64,000 bases of DNA from Sciscionella marina DSM 45152 (GCF_000379465.1 NZ_KB905458.1:170845-234844), one strand, 5' to 3'. Counted from the first letter of the stretch, positions 17,972 to 26,856 are shown. Translations and numbers: made by a program. The notes: generated from the letters alone by a model not told the origin.

Positions 17972-19975
17972 ATGGCCCTCCCCTGGTCCGACAGTTGTGG
18001 GGCGGTATGGGACCCGGGAGGCGGCGCCCTCCCCTGACTTTCCGCCTCCCGGGTTGGGTGCGATGTTCACAGCGGGGGTAATACTGTCGTCATCGCTGTA
18101 GAGGTTGTTTTGATCGACCCACGCTCGATCAAAACTGTTGACCTCTACTACCTCATATTGCCTGAATCCACCCAGAAGGTCAACAGTTTTGATCCATTTT
18201 GCGGATTGACTCAGTCCGTGATGGATGTGGTATGGAGCGTTACGGATGACGCGGTGATCGTGTGACCGTGTGACTCCCTCTCGTATGTGGTTCGCCACGG
18301 CCGTGATGGTGCGCCGCTGGCGGAGCCAGCTGAACCAGCGAGCGCGCTGTGCCGGGGCGAGGGCCGCGAGCGTCGTTTTTCGCTGTGCTCGGCGATTTTC
18401 TTGCTGTGCCGGGGTGAGGGAGGTCCACCAACGGTGCTGGTGGTTCAGTGAGCGGAGTGTGCGGTTGATGGCTTGCTTTTCGCATAGCGCGTTCCAGTGT
18501 TGTCGTTCTGTGTGGTGGGTGCGTTTGAGTCGTTCGAGGTTGGCGCGGCCGGTTCTTGTGGGGGTGGGTGCGTACCGCGTGGTGGGGGATTTTTGTTGTG
18601 ATGACTGGGTTTCCGTCGATGATGATCGGGTGGCGAGGGTGGTGGGTTGCCAGGCGTCGGAGTCCGTCGTGCCGGCGTCGTAGGTGTGGGTTCGATTGAT
18701 GATGCCGAGTTGAGCGGCCGCATCGCGGGCACGGCGTACGGTTCGAGGGTCGAGGCGTGCTGCTTCGGCCCATTGCCGGACCGAGATTGATCCGCCGTGA
18801 TTGACGACGGCTGGCGCGAGCGCATGCAGCGCGATGTATAGGGTTGTGCGACGGATTCTGTTGGGTAAGTCGGTGTGATCTCGCGTGAGGTGTTCGGCGA
18901 TCTGGTGGAGCTGTCGGCGTAGTTCGTCGATGCGCACGGATGCCGAGCGGGTCGGCTGGTCACGGTCGTCGGGTGGGGATCGGTTGAGTCTGCGGCGACG
19001 TGGGCGTGCGGTGCGGGCTTCGAGGAGTGCTGGTTGCCAGCGTTCGGTATGCCATCGGTGGTAGCCGAGATGGTGGGCTTGGGTGGGTGAGGCACGACGG
19101 AAGTTGATCCAGGCTTGGTGTGCGGTTCGGTGTTGTTCGGCATCGTTGATGGTGACCGCGGGTGCCCAGAAGTAGCGCCGCCAGGCTGTTTCTCCGATCT
19201 CGGCAGCCTTGCTTCCGTGGATATGTGCGGCATTCCAGGCCTGCTGGGCGGTCCATCCGGCGCGCGCTCGAGCGCAGGCGTCGCCGAATTCCCCTTCGGA
19301 GCGGCTGACACGGTTCCGTGTTGAGCGGTAACGGTGCACTGACGGTGCTGGACGTGTCCGTATGGCGTCGAGCTGCGCCACCGGCGAGGTGACGTGCGCA
19401 GTATGGCGGATTGCGGCGCGTGTGAGGTTGCTGTCGAGTAGCGGTGCCGGGTAGGCGTTTCGGTGTGGGGCTGTGAGCAGTCGCAGGGTGCGGCGCACGC
19501 TGACAGGGAGCCCGTGGTGGTGCGCAAATCGAGCGGTAATTTCGCGTAGACGTGGATGAATAGCGGTAGGAGCGGCGATGATCAGGTGCCGGTGTCCTGG
19601 CCGTCCGGATGCGCGCACCAGACGGGACAAGTTGTGTTCGTCGCACCAGACGGTGAGGTCTTCGGCAAGGGTCTGCCCGGTTTCGGCGAGGGCGTTGGTG
19701 TCGGCAGGATCGATGTCGATACCGATCAATGGTGGGCGCAGGGTTCCCACGATGCTGCGGGCCAACGGGCTCTTCCCGAGGACGTGTTGCGCGTGTTCGT
19801 GCGTGTCGGTGATCGCGATCGCGTTGTTGTTTTGGTCGATCACGATGTAGGGGGCGGTGAATAACTCGTCGTCGAGGATTGCAGGGTGCGCATCGTCTTC
19901 GAGAGCGGACACGGTTGGTTGTGTTGGTGATGGCTGGTCGTGTGGGTGTGAGGTATCGTGGAAAGCGCTTGGCAT
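17714..19975 (-). CDS. Replication initiator with primase-polymerase-like domain, read through into Xis
   Basis: The 753-residue reading frame begins at ATG 19975 after GGAAGG. Residues about 40-190 resemble an archaeo-eukaryotic primase/prim-pol domain: IGIDIDPAD with Asp87 and Asp89, then SGRPGHRHLI (His128-His130) and RTLRLLTAPHR. The middle has HTH-like segments (SVRQWAEAARLDPRTVRRAR) as in element-encoded Rep proteins. The last 85 codons are the Xis domain described separately. It probably starts replication of the excised circle. A fused product or two overlapping products are both possible. The coding strand is strongly C/A-rich. Confidence 0.7.
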   Translation of the reverse strand: MPSAFHDTSHPHDQPSPTQPTVSALEDDAHPAILDDELFTAPYIVIDQNNNAIAITDTHEHAQHVLGKSPLARSIVGTLRPPLIGIDIDPADTNALAETGQTLAEDLTVWCDEHNLSRLVRASGRPGHRHLIIAAPTAIHPRLREITARFAHHHGLPVSVRRTLRLLTAPHRNAYPAPLLDSNLTRAAIRHTAHVTSPVAQLDAIRTRPAPSVHRYRSTRNRVSRSEGEFGDACARARAGWTAQQAWNAAHIHGSKAAEIGETAWRRYFWAPAVTINDAEQHRTAHQAWINFRRASPTQAHHLGYHRWHTERWQPALLEARTARPRRRRLNRSPPDDRDQPTRSASVRIDELRRQLHQIAEHLTRDHTDLPNRIRRTTLYIALHALAPAVVNHGGSISVRQWAEAARLDPRTVRRARDAAAQLGIINRTHTYDAGTTDSDAWQPTTLATRSSSTETQSSQQKSPTTRYAPTPTRTGRANLERLKRTHHTERQHWNALCEKQAINRTLRSLNHQHRWWTSLTPAQQENRRAQRKTTLAALAPAQRARWFSWLRQRRTITAVANHIREGVTRSHDHRVIRNAPYHIHHGLSQSAKWIKTVDLLGGFRQYEVVEVNSFDRAWVDQNNLYSDDDSITPAVNIAPNPGGGKSGEGAASRVPYRPTTVGPGEGHMPQDSTPTPTQPRFLNVRQAAHLLQVSPMTLYRAIEAGEFPALKIRGRYTIPAQAIENMEATVVQESREMNSADFHLAADADPCE
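17976..17992 (-). repeat. 17-bp leader repeat, copy 1 (xis)
   Basis: GTCGGACCAGGGGAGGG on the minus strand, just before the xis start. An identical 17-bp copy lies at 30130-30146 before the GTG of the unknown 285-residue gene. Both include the ribosome site, and both genes have a 68-bp operator further upstream. Confidence 0.8.
18127..18194. promoter_or_regulatory. 68-bp two-site operator, copy A (xis)
   Basis: GATCAAAACTGTTGAC (18127-18142) and its exact inverted copy GTCAACAGTTTTGATC (18179-18194) are separated by 36 bp. Both fit GATCA-N4-TGTTGAC. Copies B (30226-30293) and D (41638-41705) have the same orientation and the same 36-bp gap. It lies about 160 bp upstream of the xis start, within the 3' part of the rep reading frame. 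Confidence 0.85.
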
Positions 19976-20085
19976 CGCGTTTTCCTTCCGGTGCTTGACG
20001 TGAAGCCCTGCTAGCGCCGCCTGAGGATTCGGCGGCGACGGTGTGCTCTGTAGGGGCCTTGCGAGGGATCAGGGCACAGCGGCTA

Positions 20086-20124
20086 GGCGGAAACCCGCGC
20101 GCGGGCGGCGCGCGGGTTTTTGTC
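20086..20124 (-). terminator. Hairpin terminator at the end of the cargo operon
   Basis: AAACCCGCGCGC (20091-20102), loop GGGCG, and GCGCGCGGGTTT (20108-20119) form a 12-bp GC-rich stem flanked by T-runs on both strands. It lies 56 bp past the small membrane gene that ends the minus-strand cluster, and about 115 bp upstream of the rep start. It would insulate rep from the cargo operon. Confidence 0.75.
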
Positions 20125-20174
20125 GTTACCGGGCTTCTGTTTCGATTGTGGTTTCAGGAAAAGCCGTCCCCCGG

Positions 20175-20477
20175 TCAGTACGTCTCGCGCGTACGAGTAC
20201 TCGAAGGTTCGGCACTCGGCGCGGGTTTGTTCCTGGGGTGCAAGCGAATGGGCTCCACCGTCTTGTGGGCTTCGTGTTTCGCTTTGTTGTGCGGTGCGCG
20301 TGGTGTGTGGCGGGATTCGCGCCGGTGCCTTCCACGCTGGTGGCTTCGCCTCGGCCCGGAGGTCTGTGGGATCCATGCTCGGGTGGTGGCGATGGCGGTG
20401 GTCGCGATCCCGGCGCCGATGCCGATCAGCAGGGTGATCACGGTGGTGCTCGAGTGGTTTGTGGTTCGCGGTGTCAT
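20175..20477 (-). CDS. Small single-pass membrane protein
   Basis: This 100-residue protein overlaps the stop of the KAS III-like gene by 4 bp (ATGA). One hydrophobic segment at about residues 12-32 (TVITLLIGIGAGIATTAIAT) is followed by a basic, Arg/His/Pro-rich tail predicted to be disordered. No family is recognised. The overlap, the membrane segment and the following terminator make it a real last gene of the cluster; whether it anchors or helps the upstream enzymes is unknown. Confidence 0.55.
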   Translation of the reverse strand: MTPRTTNHSSTTVITLLIGIGAGIATTAIATTRAWIPQTSGPRRSHQRGRHRRESRHTPRAPHNKAKHEAHKTVEPIRLHPRNKPAPSAEPSSTRTRETY

Positions 20478-21526
20478 TCGTGCGTGTCCTCCTTGCCGGT
20501 GGTGTTTGGTTGTTCCGCGGTGGTTGGTGGTGCGTGCTGGCGCATGCCGGCGGGGACGTCGGTGATTTCGAGGAGGACGGCGCTGCAGGTGCTGGCGATG
20601 CTCGCGCCGAGGAGCAGGATCAGATCGCCGGGTTCGACGAGTGATCGGGCATACAGGTGCGTGAGCACGACGAGGGGGTCGTTGGGTCCGAGATGTCCCC
20701 ACCGTTGGGCACAGGCATGTGTTGCCAGGGACGGCGGGATTCCGAGCGGGGTGAAAAGGTTCCGACGCATCCAGGTTTCCTCGTAGTGCGGCGTCAGGAC
20801 CCATTGCAGGTCGCGCTGGGTGATACCGGCGTCGTCGAGGACGTGCTCGAGGACGGTGCGGATTCCGTGGACCGCACGTTCTCGCCTGCTTCGGGAGTTC
20901 TGCCGGGACTGCGGGGGCGGTGGTGAACGGCGTGTTCGGAGTTCGGGGGCGCTGCGGGAGTGGGTTGCCCGGATGCGGGCGAGGCCGGGGGTGTTGCCGA
21001 GCAGGATCGCCGAGGCCCCGTCTCCGTAGGCAGCTCGGGGTTCGAGTGGTTGGTTGTCGACCAGGGCTGGGGTGTAGCAGGTGGCTCCGGTGAGCATGAT
21101 CGTGTTGTCGCCGGTGGTGCGGTCGAGCATGGCGGTACCGAGGTCGATCCCGGCCAGGAGTGTGTTGCTGGTGGAGCCGAGGTCGACGTCCCCGAAGCCG
21201 GAGGCGAGCCCGAGGTGAGCGCGCACGGCAGCGGCGCTGGTTTCTGCTCGCCGGTCTCGGGCCGGGTCAGTCAGCGAGGCGTGCAGGTGCAGGCCGGGAA
21301 CCAGCAAGGGGCCTGGGTTGGTCATGGTGTAGGCGGCCAACGCGTGATGGCCTGCTTCGGCGGCGAGCTCGATCGCGGTGTTGTTGTCTGGTGTGTTGGC
21401 GATGGCTATCGAGTCGTAGCCGGATCCGGCGAGTCGGTAGCGCTCGTGTGTGGGGAGCTCCTGGACAGCTGTGAGGTCGCCGAGGGCAGCGCCGATTCCG
21501 ATGATGTGGACGGTGTCGTGGCGCAT
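20474..21526 (-). CDS. Ketoacyl-ACP synthase III-like protein with Ser in place of active-site Cys
   Basis: This 350-residue thiolase-fold protein starts at ATG 21526, overlapping the hydrolase stop. It has the KAS III layout, including ARIRATHS and PRAAYGDGASAILLG. At the catalytic position the sequence is VDLGSTSNTLLAG: serine 120 replaces the cysteine of FabH. The His of the triad may be in WVLTPHYEE, and the third residue (Asn in FabH) aligns with WGHLGPNDPL, where GN is GH. Ser-type KAS III homologues such as DpsC act as acyltransferases in antibiotic pathways, so an acyl-transfer role is more likely than fatty-acid initiation. Confidence 0.7.
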   Translation of the reverse strand: MRHDTVHIIGIGAALGDLTAVQELPTHERYRLAGSGYDSIAIANTPDNNTAIELAAEAGHHALAAYTMTNPGPLLVPGLHLHASLTDPARDRRAETSAAAVRAHLGLASGFGDVDLGSTSNTLLAGIDLGTAMLDRTTGDNTIMLTGATCYTPALVDNQPLEPRAAYGDGASAILLGNTPGLARIRATHSRSAPELRTRRSPPPPQSRQNSRSRRERAVHGIRTVLEHVLDDAGITQRDLQWVLTPHYEETWMRRNLFTPLGIPPSLATHACAQRWGHLGPNDPLVVLTHLYARSLVEPGDLILLLGASIASTCSAVLLEITDVPAGMRQHAPPTTAEQPNTTGKEDTHE

Positions 21527-22743
21527 CAGTGCCTCCCCGTACCCGCGCCACCGTCGACGTGTTCGACGATCGGTGGTGTGTTCGAGTTGCTTGCCGCGCC
21601 GTGGGGGCCGGGTGGCATGGTGCGGTTGAGCCAGTCAGCGATCTGGGCGTTGGACTCGGGTGCGCTTTGTTGCAGGGCCAGGTCGTGGCCGGTGTTCGGG
21701 ATGAGCGCGGTGTCCAGGGTGGCGTGCGGGCCGAAGAAGGGCCGCTCATGTGTCTTGACGGCCGCGGCCGAGGAGCAGTCTGTGCCCAGCGGCGGGATCC
21801 CGCACATCACGGCGTCGTCTTTTCCGAGCACGGTGAACACGGGAATGTTGATGCTGTGGGAGGCGCTGTTGAGCAGGAGCTCGGGGAGAAAACTGGGAAA
21901 ATCGGTCACCGAGTAGGTGCTCTTGAGTTTTTCGTCTTCGGCGAGAACGGAGGGGTCAGCGGTCTTGGTGTTATACAGGACCCTGCGGGCGCCCGGGTTT
22001 GTGGTCAGGTACCCGGGATCCAGGTGGTAGTCGTGAAACTTTCGGTCCTGCATCGCGGGATGGGATGGGAGTAATATCCCGACGATTCCATTGATGAGTT
22101 GAATTTGGTGGGCTGCTCCGGTGGCGACGAAGGCGTCGACGTCGTGGTAGCGGCCGGCTTCGATGTATCCGAGGATGGATCCGTAGCTGTGTCCGACCAG
22201 GGCGACGTGGTCGAAGTGTTGGCCGAGGCTGCCGTTGCGGAGAGCTTGGATGGCTTGGTGCATGGTCAGCGCTTGGGAGTCAGCGTTGACCATGGGGCTT
22301 GCCGGGTGCGCGGATTTGCCGGTGCCGAGGCGGGAGATGTTGAGGGTGGCGTATCCGGCGCGGTTGAGGGCGGCGCGGGTGGAGTAGCGCTGTCCGTGGC
22401 CGGGCAGGTCCCAGTAGTACTGGTCGTAGGAAAGGCCGTGGACCAGCATTGCGGCTTTCGTTGCACCGGGAGGGGTGCACAGTGTTGCGGCTAGTGGTGC
22501 TGGGGATCCGTTGGGCAGGCTGGTGTTCACGGTGACCGCATGGCACGGAGTATTGGCCGCGTTCTGGTGTCCGGTCTGGTTGTGCGGGGCGGCGTGGGCT
22601 ATGCGGGGAACCAGGGTGAACGTGGTGGCGGTAGTGAGAGCGGCGACGATGAAGGTGACGAGTGCGCTGATGAGGCGCCGCATCGCAGGAAGCTGCTGTT
22701 CCTTGTTGCGGTAGTCGCTGTGGTGGTGCTGGTTGGTGGGCAT
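21526..22743 (-). CDS. Secreted alpha/beta hydrolase
   Basis: This 405-residue protein has a signal peptide (LISALVTFIVAALTTATTFT, likely cleaved after AHA near residue 50). The catalytic serine is in ALVGHSYGSILGY, a classic GxSxG elbow. The oxyanion region is AAMLVHGLSYD; a candidate acid is in TVLGKDDAVM and the His in IPNTGHDLALQQ. It should be an extracellular esterase, lipase or peptidase-like enzyme. ATG 22743 is preceded by GAGGAGG. Its stop overlaps the KAS III-like start, so the two products are made together. Substrate unknown. Confidence 0.8.
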   Translation of the reverse strand: MPTNQHHHSDYRNKEQQLPAMRRLISALVTFIVAALTTATTFTLVPRIAHAAPHNQTGHQNAANTPCHAVTVNTSLPNGSPAPLAATLCTPPGATKAAMLVHGLSYDQYYWDLPGHGQRYSTRAALNRAGYATLNISRLGTGKSAHPASPMVNADSQALTMHQAIQALRNGSLGQHFDHVALVGHSYGSILGYIEAGRYHDVDAFVATGAAHQIQLINGIVGILLPSHPAMQDRKFHDYHLDPGYLTTNPGARRVLYNTKTADPSVLAEDEKLKSTYSVTDFPSFLPELLLNSASHSINIPVFTVLGKDDAVMCGIPPLGTDCSSAAAVKTHERPFFGPHATLDTALIPNTGHDLALQQSAPESNAQIADWLNRTMPPGPHGAASNSNTPPIVEHVDGGAGTGRH

Positions 22744-22882
22744 GGTGTTCCTCCTCGGGTGTCTGCCTGGCCGGGTTCGGCTGGGCATGTCTGGGCAGAG
22801 CGCGAGGGGAGGGCCGCTCCGGTGGCGGGTTTCGCCGGGTGTAGTGGTGCCGCGGTGGACGGCTTCTGGGGTTTCGGTGTGG

Positions 22883-23395
22883 TTAGGGGCCTCGGCGGCC
22901 GCGTGCGGCGCGGCGGGTCATCAGGTCCTGGTGATGTTGGGTTCTTAAGCCTTCGATTCGGGCGCTGGCGGCTGGTTCGAGTTCGGGGTTGCGGGTGACG
23001 TCCGCGGTGAAGGCGGGGTCGGTGCGGAAGGCCAGCAGGAGCACCGGGGCGTGGTGGCTGAGGTTCGCGATCGTGTAGGGGATCGTGGCCGGGATGTAGA
23101 CCATGTCGCCGGGAACGGGGCGGAGTGTGCGCAGTTTCTGTCCGGATAGGACGATTACGTGTCCGGAGAGGACCACGAGGGCGGTTTCGGATTCGCGGTG
23201 ATGCTGGGGTGTGGTGGCGACGCCGCCGGGAATCTGTAGGCGGGCGGTGGAGAGGCGTTGCGTGGTCACGGCGGGCGCGTAGATGATGGTGGTGAGGTTG
23301 TCACCACCGGGGTTGGTGCGTGTTTCGGCCTCGCGCGGGTAGCAGTGCACCGCTCGGTCCGCTGCGGAGTTGTTGCCGGTGATGGGCTCGTGCAT
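22883..23395 (-). CDS. Cupin-domain protein
   Basis: This 170-residue single-cupin protein has metal-site motif 1 in TPQHHRESETALVVLSGHV and motif 2 in PGDMVYIPATIPYTIANL. The start is ATG 23395 after AAGGAAGG; upstream in-frame codons look non-coding. Cupins of this size are sugar or small-molecule isomerases, dioxygenases or sensors; the reaction cannot be named. It sits between the MetE-like protein and the secreted hydrolase in the cargo cluster and has no signal peptide, so it is cytoplasmic. Confidence 0.75.
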   Translation of the reverse strand: MHEPITGNNSAADRAVHCYPREAETRTNPGGDNLTTIIYAPAVTTQRLSTARLQIPGGVATTPQHHRESETALVVLSGHVIVLSGQKLRTLRPVPGDMVYIPATIPYTIANLSHHAPVLLLAFRTDPAFTADVTRNPELEPAASARIEGLRTQHHQDLMTRRAARGRRGP

Positions 23396-23441
23396 GCGGG
23401 TTTCCTTCCTTTCTCTTGTCGGGCTTGGTTCAGGACTCGGG

Positions 23442-24551
23442 TTAGGGGCCCTCGGACAGATGGCGGGCGAGGCGGGCGTTTCCTTCGGCCGCGTACGGGC
23501 TGCGGTGGCCGAGCCCGCAGGCGGCGCTGAGAGCATCGACGCGACGTCCAAGGGCGCGTTCGACGAGGGCGAGTGCGGTGGTGGCGTCTTCGGGCGCGAG
23601 TTCGTGGACGAGCCCGGCGCTGATCGGGACGCGCGGGTTGAGCTTGGTGAATGGCTGGTAATAGGCCGGGTCGGTGCTGGGTATGGTGATGGTGTCGCTG
23701 AGCGGAATGTGCATCAGCGGCGTCGGGTACTGGTGAGCGGAAAGCCGTCGGTGCAGCGCGTTCGCGAAGTGCACCGGTGCCCACAGTCCGCGGGGCTCGA
23801 GGAGGGGTTCGCCGCCGAGGTCGCCGGTGCACCAGTGCAGGATCCAGCGTGCGGTGCGCGGCAGGCAGGTGATCACCGTGGCGGTGTTGTGCGCGGTCGC
23901 GACGGCGAGCGCGGACCACAAGCGCCGTGGTGTGCGCTCGAACAGTGCCGGGATGGCGAGCGTGGTGAGCTGGTAGCGCAACTGGACGCGGTGCTGGTCG
24001 TGCAGTGTGGTCAGTTCGCGTCGCACAGTGTCGCGAAACACCGTGTGGTGCCCGAGACCAGCGGTTGGGCCACTGAAACAGGTGGTCGCCATGTCGAGGG
24101 GATGCAGCACCGAAACCAGTTGCGGCACCGTGATGCCTGGTCGGATACGGCGGCGGGCTTGCAGGCTCTTGCGGACGTGTTCGACGAGGCCTTGCTCGAG
24201 CTGGTGGGGTTCGAGTCGAGCACCGGGGCGCAGCCGGTAGGTGGGCAAGCGGGAATAGCTGGTGGCATCACCCTCGTGCACGGGCATGAGCGCCGGAACG
24301 TTTCGTAGCCCGTGCAGCCAGGTGCCGAGTGGGTTGGGATCGTACTCGCAGGGCAGCGCAACCAACGGCGACCCGGTGTCCGAGCCGTGATCGAGAAACC
24401 AGCGCATAGTGTCCACGGCACTGCGCGAAAGCTCAACAGGTAGCGATCCGAGGAAGTGAATCTGGCGTCGCCGCGGCTGCAGCTTCTCCCAAGGCGGCGC
24501 GGCCTCGGCGGCCGACGACGGGATCTGAGTGGTAGCAGGCGATGTGGTCAT
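23442..24551 (-). CDS. MetE/UROD-like TIM-barrel protein, function unknown
   Basis: This 369-residue cytoplasmic protein starts at ATG 24551 after GGGAAGGG. It resembles an actinobacterial group distantly related to cobalamin-independent methionine synthase and uroporphyrinogen decarboxylase: HFLGSLPVE near the start, ALPCEYDPNPLGTWL, and near the end ISAGLVHELAPEDATTALA followed by SAACGLGHRSPYA, recalling the Cys-Gly-x-Gly-Arg zinc and substrate region of MetE. The assignment rests on pattern memory and is tentative; methyl transfer is a guess. Base composition is like its neighbours. Confidence 0.45.
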   Translation of the reverse strand: MTTSPATTQIPSSAAEAAPPWEKLQPRRRQIHFLGSLPVELSRSAVDTMRWFLDHGSDTGSPLVALPCEYDPNPLGTWLHGLRNVPALMPVHEGDATSYSRLPTYRLRPGARLEPHQLEQGLVEHVRKSLQARRRIRPGITVPQLVSVLHPLDMATTCFSGPTAGLGHHTVFRDTVRRELTTLHDQHRVQLRYQLTTLAIPALFERTPRRLWSALAVATAHNTATVITCLPRTARWILHWCTGDLGGEPLLEPRGLWAPVHFANALHRRLSAHQYPTPLMHIPLSDTITIPSTDPAYYQPFTKLNPRVPISAGLVHELAPEDATTALALVERALGRRVDALSAACGLGHRSPYAAEGNARLARHLSEGP

Positions 24552-24679
24552 GCCCTTCCCTGTTCGTTCGTGGCCGTTGTTCGGGTTTGCGGATGGTCGG
24601 CGGCCCTGCGGCAAGGGCCTATCGGTGTGGGCCGGGAGGCTGGCGGGAAGGGGAACCAGCACTCCCGGCTATCGGGGTG

Positions 24680-25786
24680 TTAGCCGGTCACGGGCAGGTG
24701 CCCGGTCCGGGGGTTCGGGGACGGTGCGGGGGATTCACCGGGCTCGTGGGACCAGCCCGGCACGTGGTGGGTCCAGCGGTGCTCAGCCCCGTCACGGTCT
24801 CCCGGTCGGCTGATGTCCCCTGGCTCGCCCGGGTGCCCGGGTTTGCCGGGATGGCCGGGCTTGTCACCATTGGGTGGTCCGCTGGGGTGACCGGTGCCGC
24901 AGGTCACCGTGGCCACGGTGACCGTCACCGCGTTCGCGGGTGCTGGGCGTTCGTCGGAACCGGGTGCGGAGGGCGGTGACGATTCCGAGGTAGGTGCGCT
25001 CGAACTGCCCGGTGTACGGCCGGGATGCCGGTCCGGTTTGTGGTGTGCCGACTGCCCGGGCTCGTGCGATGGGTCTGTACGCTGTGACGGGGGTTGCGCG
25101 GACGTCGAACTCGGTGTTCCGGGATCGCTCGTGGGGTTGCCAGGGAGGGTGTGTTCGAAGCCCGCGGGACGTACTTTCGCCGTGTGGCGGGAATGGTGTT
25201 CTCCCCCCGTGTTGTTGGATCCGGGTTTTCCGGTTCCCAGGGCCGAGACGGTGATCGTCGCGGCGTTGCCGTGCGAGCCGCCCGAGGAACCGGGGCTGAC
25301 ATGGAGGTTGCCGTGACTACCTCCGGCCCCGTGGACGGTGGTGACTCCGTTGCTGCAGCGCGCGGTGAACGGTCCTACGGTGGTGCCACCGACGCGGACG
25401 CTGGCCACGCTCGCTTCGGCGAGGCCTTTCCCCGCGCGCAGATGGATGCCGCTGGCCGTGACCGCGCCGCTGGGTGTGGAGGCCGAGCCACTGGCGGATT
25501 TCACCGCGCCGCTGCTGGACACGCTCGGTCCGCCGGATAGGGATTCCGTTCCGGACACCGAGATTCCGGTGGCCCGAGAGACGGTATCGCTGGCGTGTGC
25601 GGTCGAGGCGTCCCAGGCGGTGAACCCGATCGCGCCCCCGAGCAGGAGGGCCCCGGCGGTAAAGGTCACGGCCGCGGTGCGGGCCGAGGCGGGGATCCCG
25701 ATTTTTCCGAGTGCCATTTGGACACTGGTGATCTGGTGTGGTGCGGTGAGATGACCGTCGTGCGTGTCATCGTGGTGGTTGACCAT
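24680..25786 (-). CDS. Secreted Pro/Gly-rich surface protein ending in LPVTG
   Basis: This 368-residue protein has an N-terminal hydrophobic export segment (AAVTFTAGALLLGGAIGF, cleaved near AHA). An Ala/Ser/Val repeat region with two cysteines (ARCSNGV and VTCGTG), recalling choice-of-anchor P proteins, is followed by a long Pro/Ser/His-rich stalk with collagen-like GHPGKPGHPGEPGD. The last residues are LPVTG, then the stop, so the sortase motif lacks the usual hydrophobic helix and basic tail. It is probably wall-associated; sortase anchoring is doubtful. The neighbouring L,D-transpeptidase may attach or remodel the wall around it. Confidence 0.7.
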   Translation of the reverse strand: MVNHHDDTHDGHLTAPHQITSVQMALGKIGIPASARTAAVTFTAGALLLGGAIGFTAWDASTAHASDTVSRATGISVSGTESLSGGPSVSSSGAVKSASGSASTPSGAVTASGIHLRAGKGLAEASVASVRVGGTTVGPFTARCSNGVTTVHGAGGSHGNLHVSPGSSGGSHGNAATITVSALGTGKPGSNNTGGEHHSRHTAKVRPAGFEHTLPGNPTSDPGTPSSTSAQPPSQRTDPSHEPGQSAHHKPDRHPGRTPGSSSAPTSESSPPSAPGSDERPAPANAVTVTVATVTCGTGHPSGPPNGDKPGHPGKPGHPGEPGDISRPGDRDGAEHRWTHHVPGWSHEPGESPAPSPNPRTGHLPVTG

Positions 25787-25872
25787 TTGATTTTCTCCCT
25801 ATTTTTTGTTTTCTTGCGGGATGGGGTGCGCGCTGGAGCGGCGCGTGTGAATGGGCTCGTGGTGCCTGGGTT

Positions 25873-26856
25873 TCAGCTGATGAGTACGGGTGTGCCGATG
25901 GGGACGTTTTCGCTGAGTTCGCGCAGGGCTTCAGGTGGGACGCGGATACAGCCGTCACTGGATTGCTGGCCGAACACGGTGGCGCTGGGCCATCCGTGGA
26001 TCCCGGTGGTTCCGGGCCCGCCGGCATAGGTTTGGTGTGCTGCCGAGTGGGTTCCCAGGGCGAGGATCACGGGACTGAAGCGCTGTCGGGAATCGTGCAC
26101 GGAGGCCATGACGAACGTTCGCCCGGGAGGGGTTTGCGCGGCCGGTTTGCCGATTCCGATCCGCCACGACCGGATCACGGTGCCCTCGCGCTCCAACCGG
26201 AGCCGGTACTGTGCCCGGTCCACGCGGATCACCCACGGGGTGTAGGTGGTGTCGACGAGGGAATGCGCGCCGCGAGGGTGGTGTGTTGGCAGCCATCCGG
26301 TGGCGCCGTTGGGGCGCGAGGGCAGGATGACCTGCACCCAGGCGGGTTCACGGGCGATGACCGGTAGCCAGGTTGGGTTGTTGACCTCGGTGGTGGGCAA
26401 CGCGGCGATTGCCGGCCCACCGGGTCGGGCATAGACGGCGATCCTCTGGCGTGGGTGAATCAGTTCTCCGTTGGGGACCTGCGTCGCCGTGAGATCCGGT
26501 GGGGCACCCACCAGGCTCGTGTAGGTCGTTGCTTCCGGGAGCGAGTCCAGGTTCGCGACCGGTCGTGGCGCCGCGATCGGGGCGGTCGTTGTCTGATCCG
26601 GGGTGACGGTGTGGGCTTGCTGGGAGTTGGTTTCGGCGGTGCTTTCCGCGGTGACCAGGATGATCACGATCAGAGCTGCGATGGTGAGCGCGGCGATCGC
26701 CGCGCTGGTTTGACGGTGCCGTCGAGTCCAGGATGTGTCCTCCGCCGGTGTGGGTTCGTCGATCGGGGTGTGTGGTGTTGTTGTGTCCCGCGCGGTGGAC
26801 TCGGGGTGTGAGTCGCTGGCGGGTCTGGTGTCGTGTGGGGTCGCGTGGCCGGACAC
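25873..26856 (-). CDS. L,D-transpeptidase (YkuD), membrane-anchored
   Basis: This 327-residue protein has one membrane segment (AAIAALTIAALIVIILVTA, about residues 50-68), an SH3-like or spacer region, and a C-terminal YkuD domain with HGWPSATVFG and the catalytic QSSDGCIRVP. It forms 3-3 peptidoglycan cross-links or attaches proteins to the wall, acting outside the membrane. GTG 26856 follows GGAGGTGA. It lies between the sedolisin and the surface protein genes on the same strand. Confidence 0.88.
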   Translation of the reverse strand: MSGHATPHDTRPASDSHPESTARDTTTPHTPIDEPTPAEDTSWTRRHRQTSAAIAALTIAALIVIILVTAESTAETNSQQAHTVTPDQTTTAPIAAPRPVANLDSLPEATTYTSLVGAPPDLTATQVPNGELIHPRQRIAVYARPGGPAIAALPTTEVNNPTWLPVIAREPAWVQVILPSRPNGATGWLPTHHPRGAHSLVDTTYTPWVIRVDRAQYRLRLEREGTVIRSWRIGIGKPAAQTPPGRTFVMASVHDSRQRFSPVILALGTHSAAHQTYAGGPGTTGIHGWPSATVFGQQSSDGCIRVPPEALRELSENVPIGTPVLIS

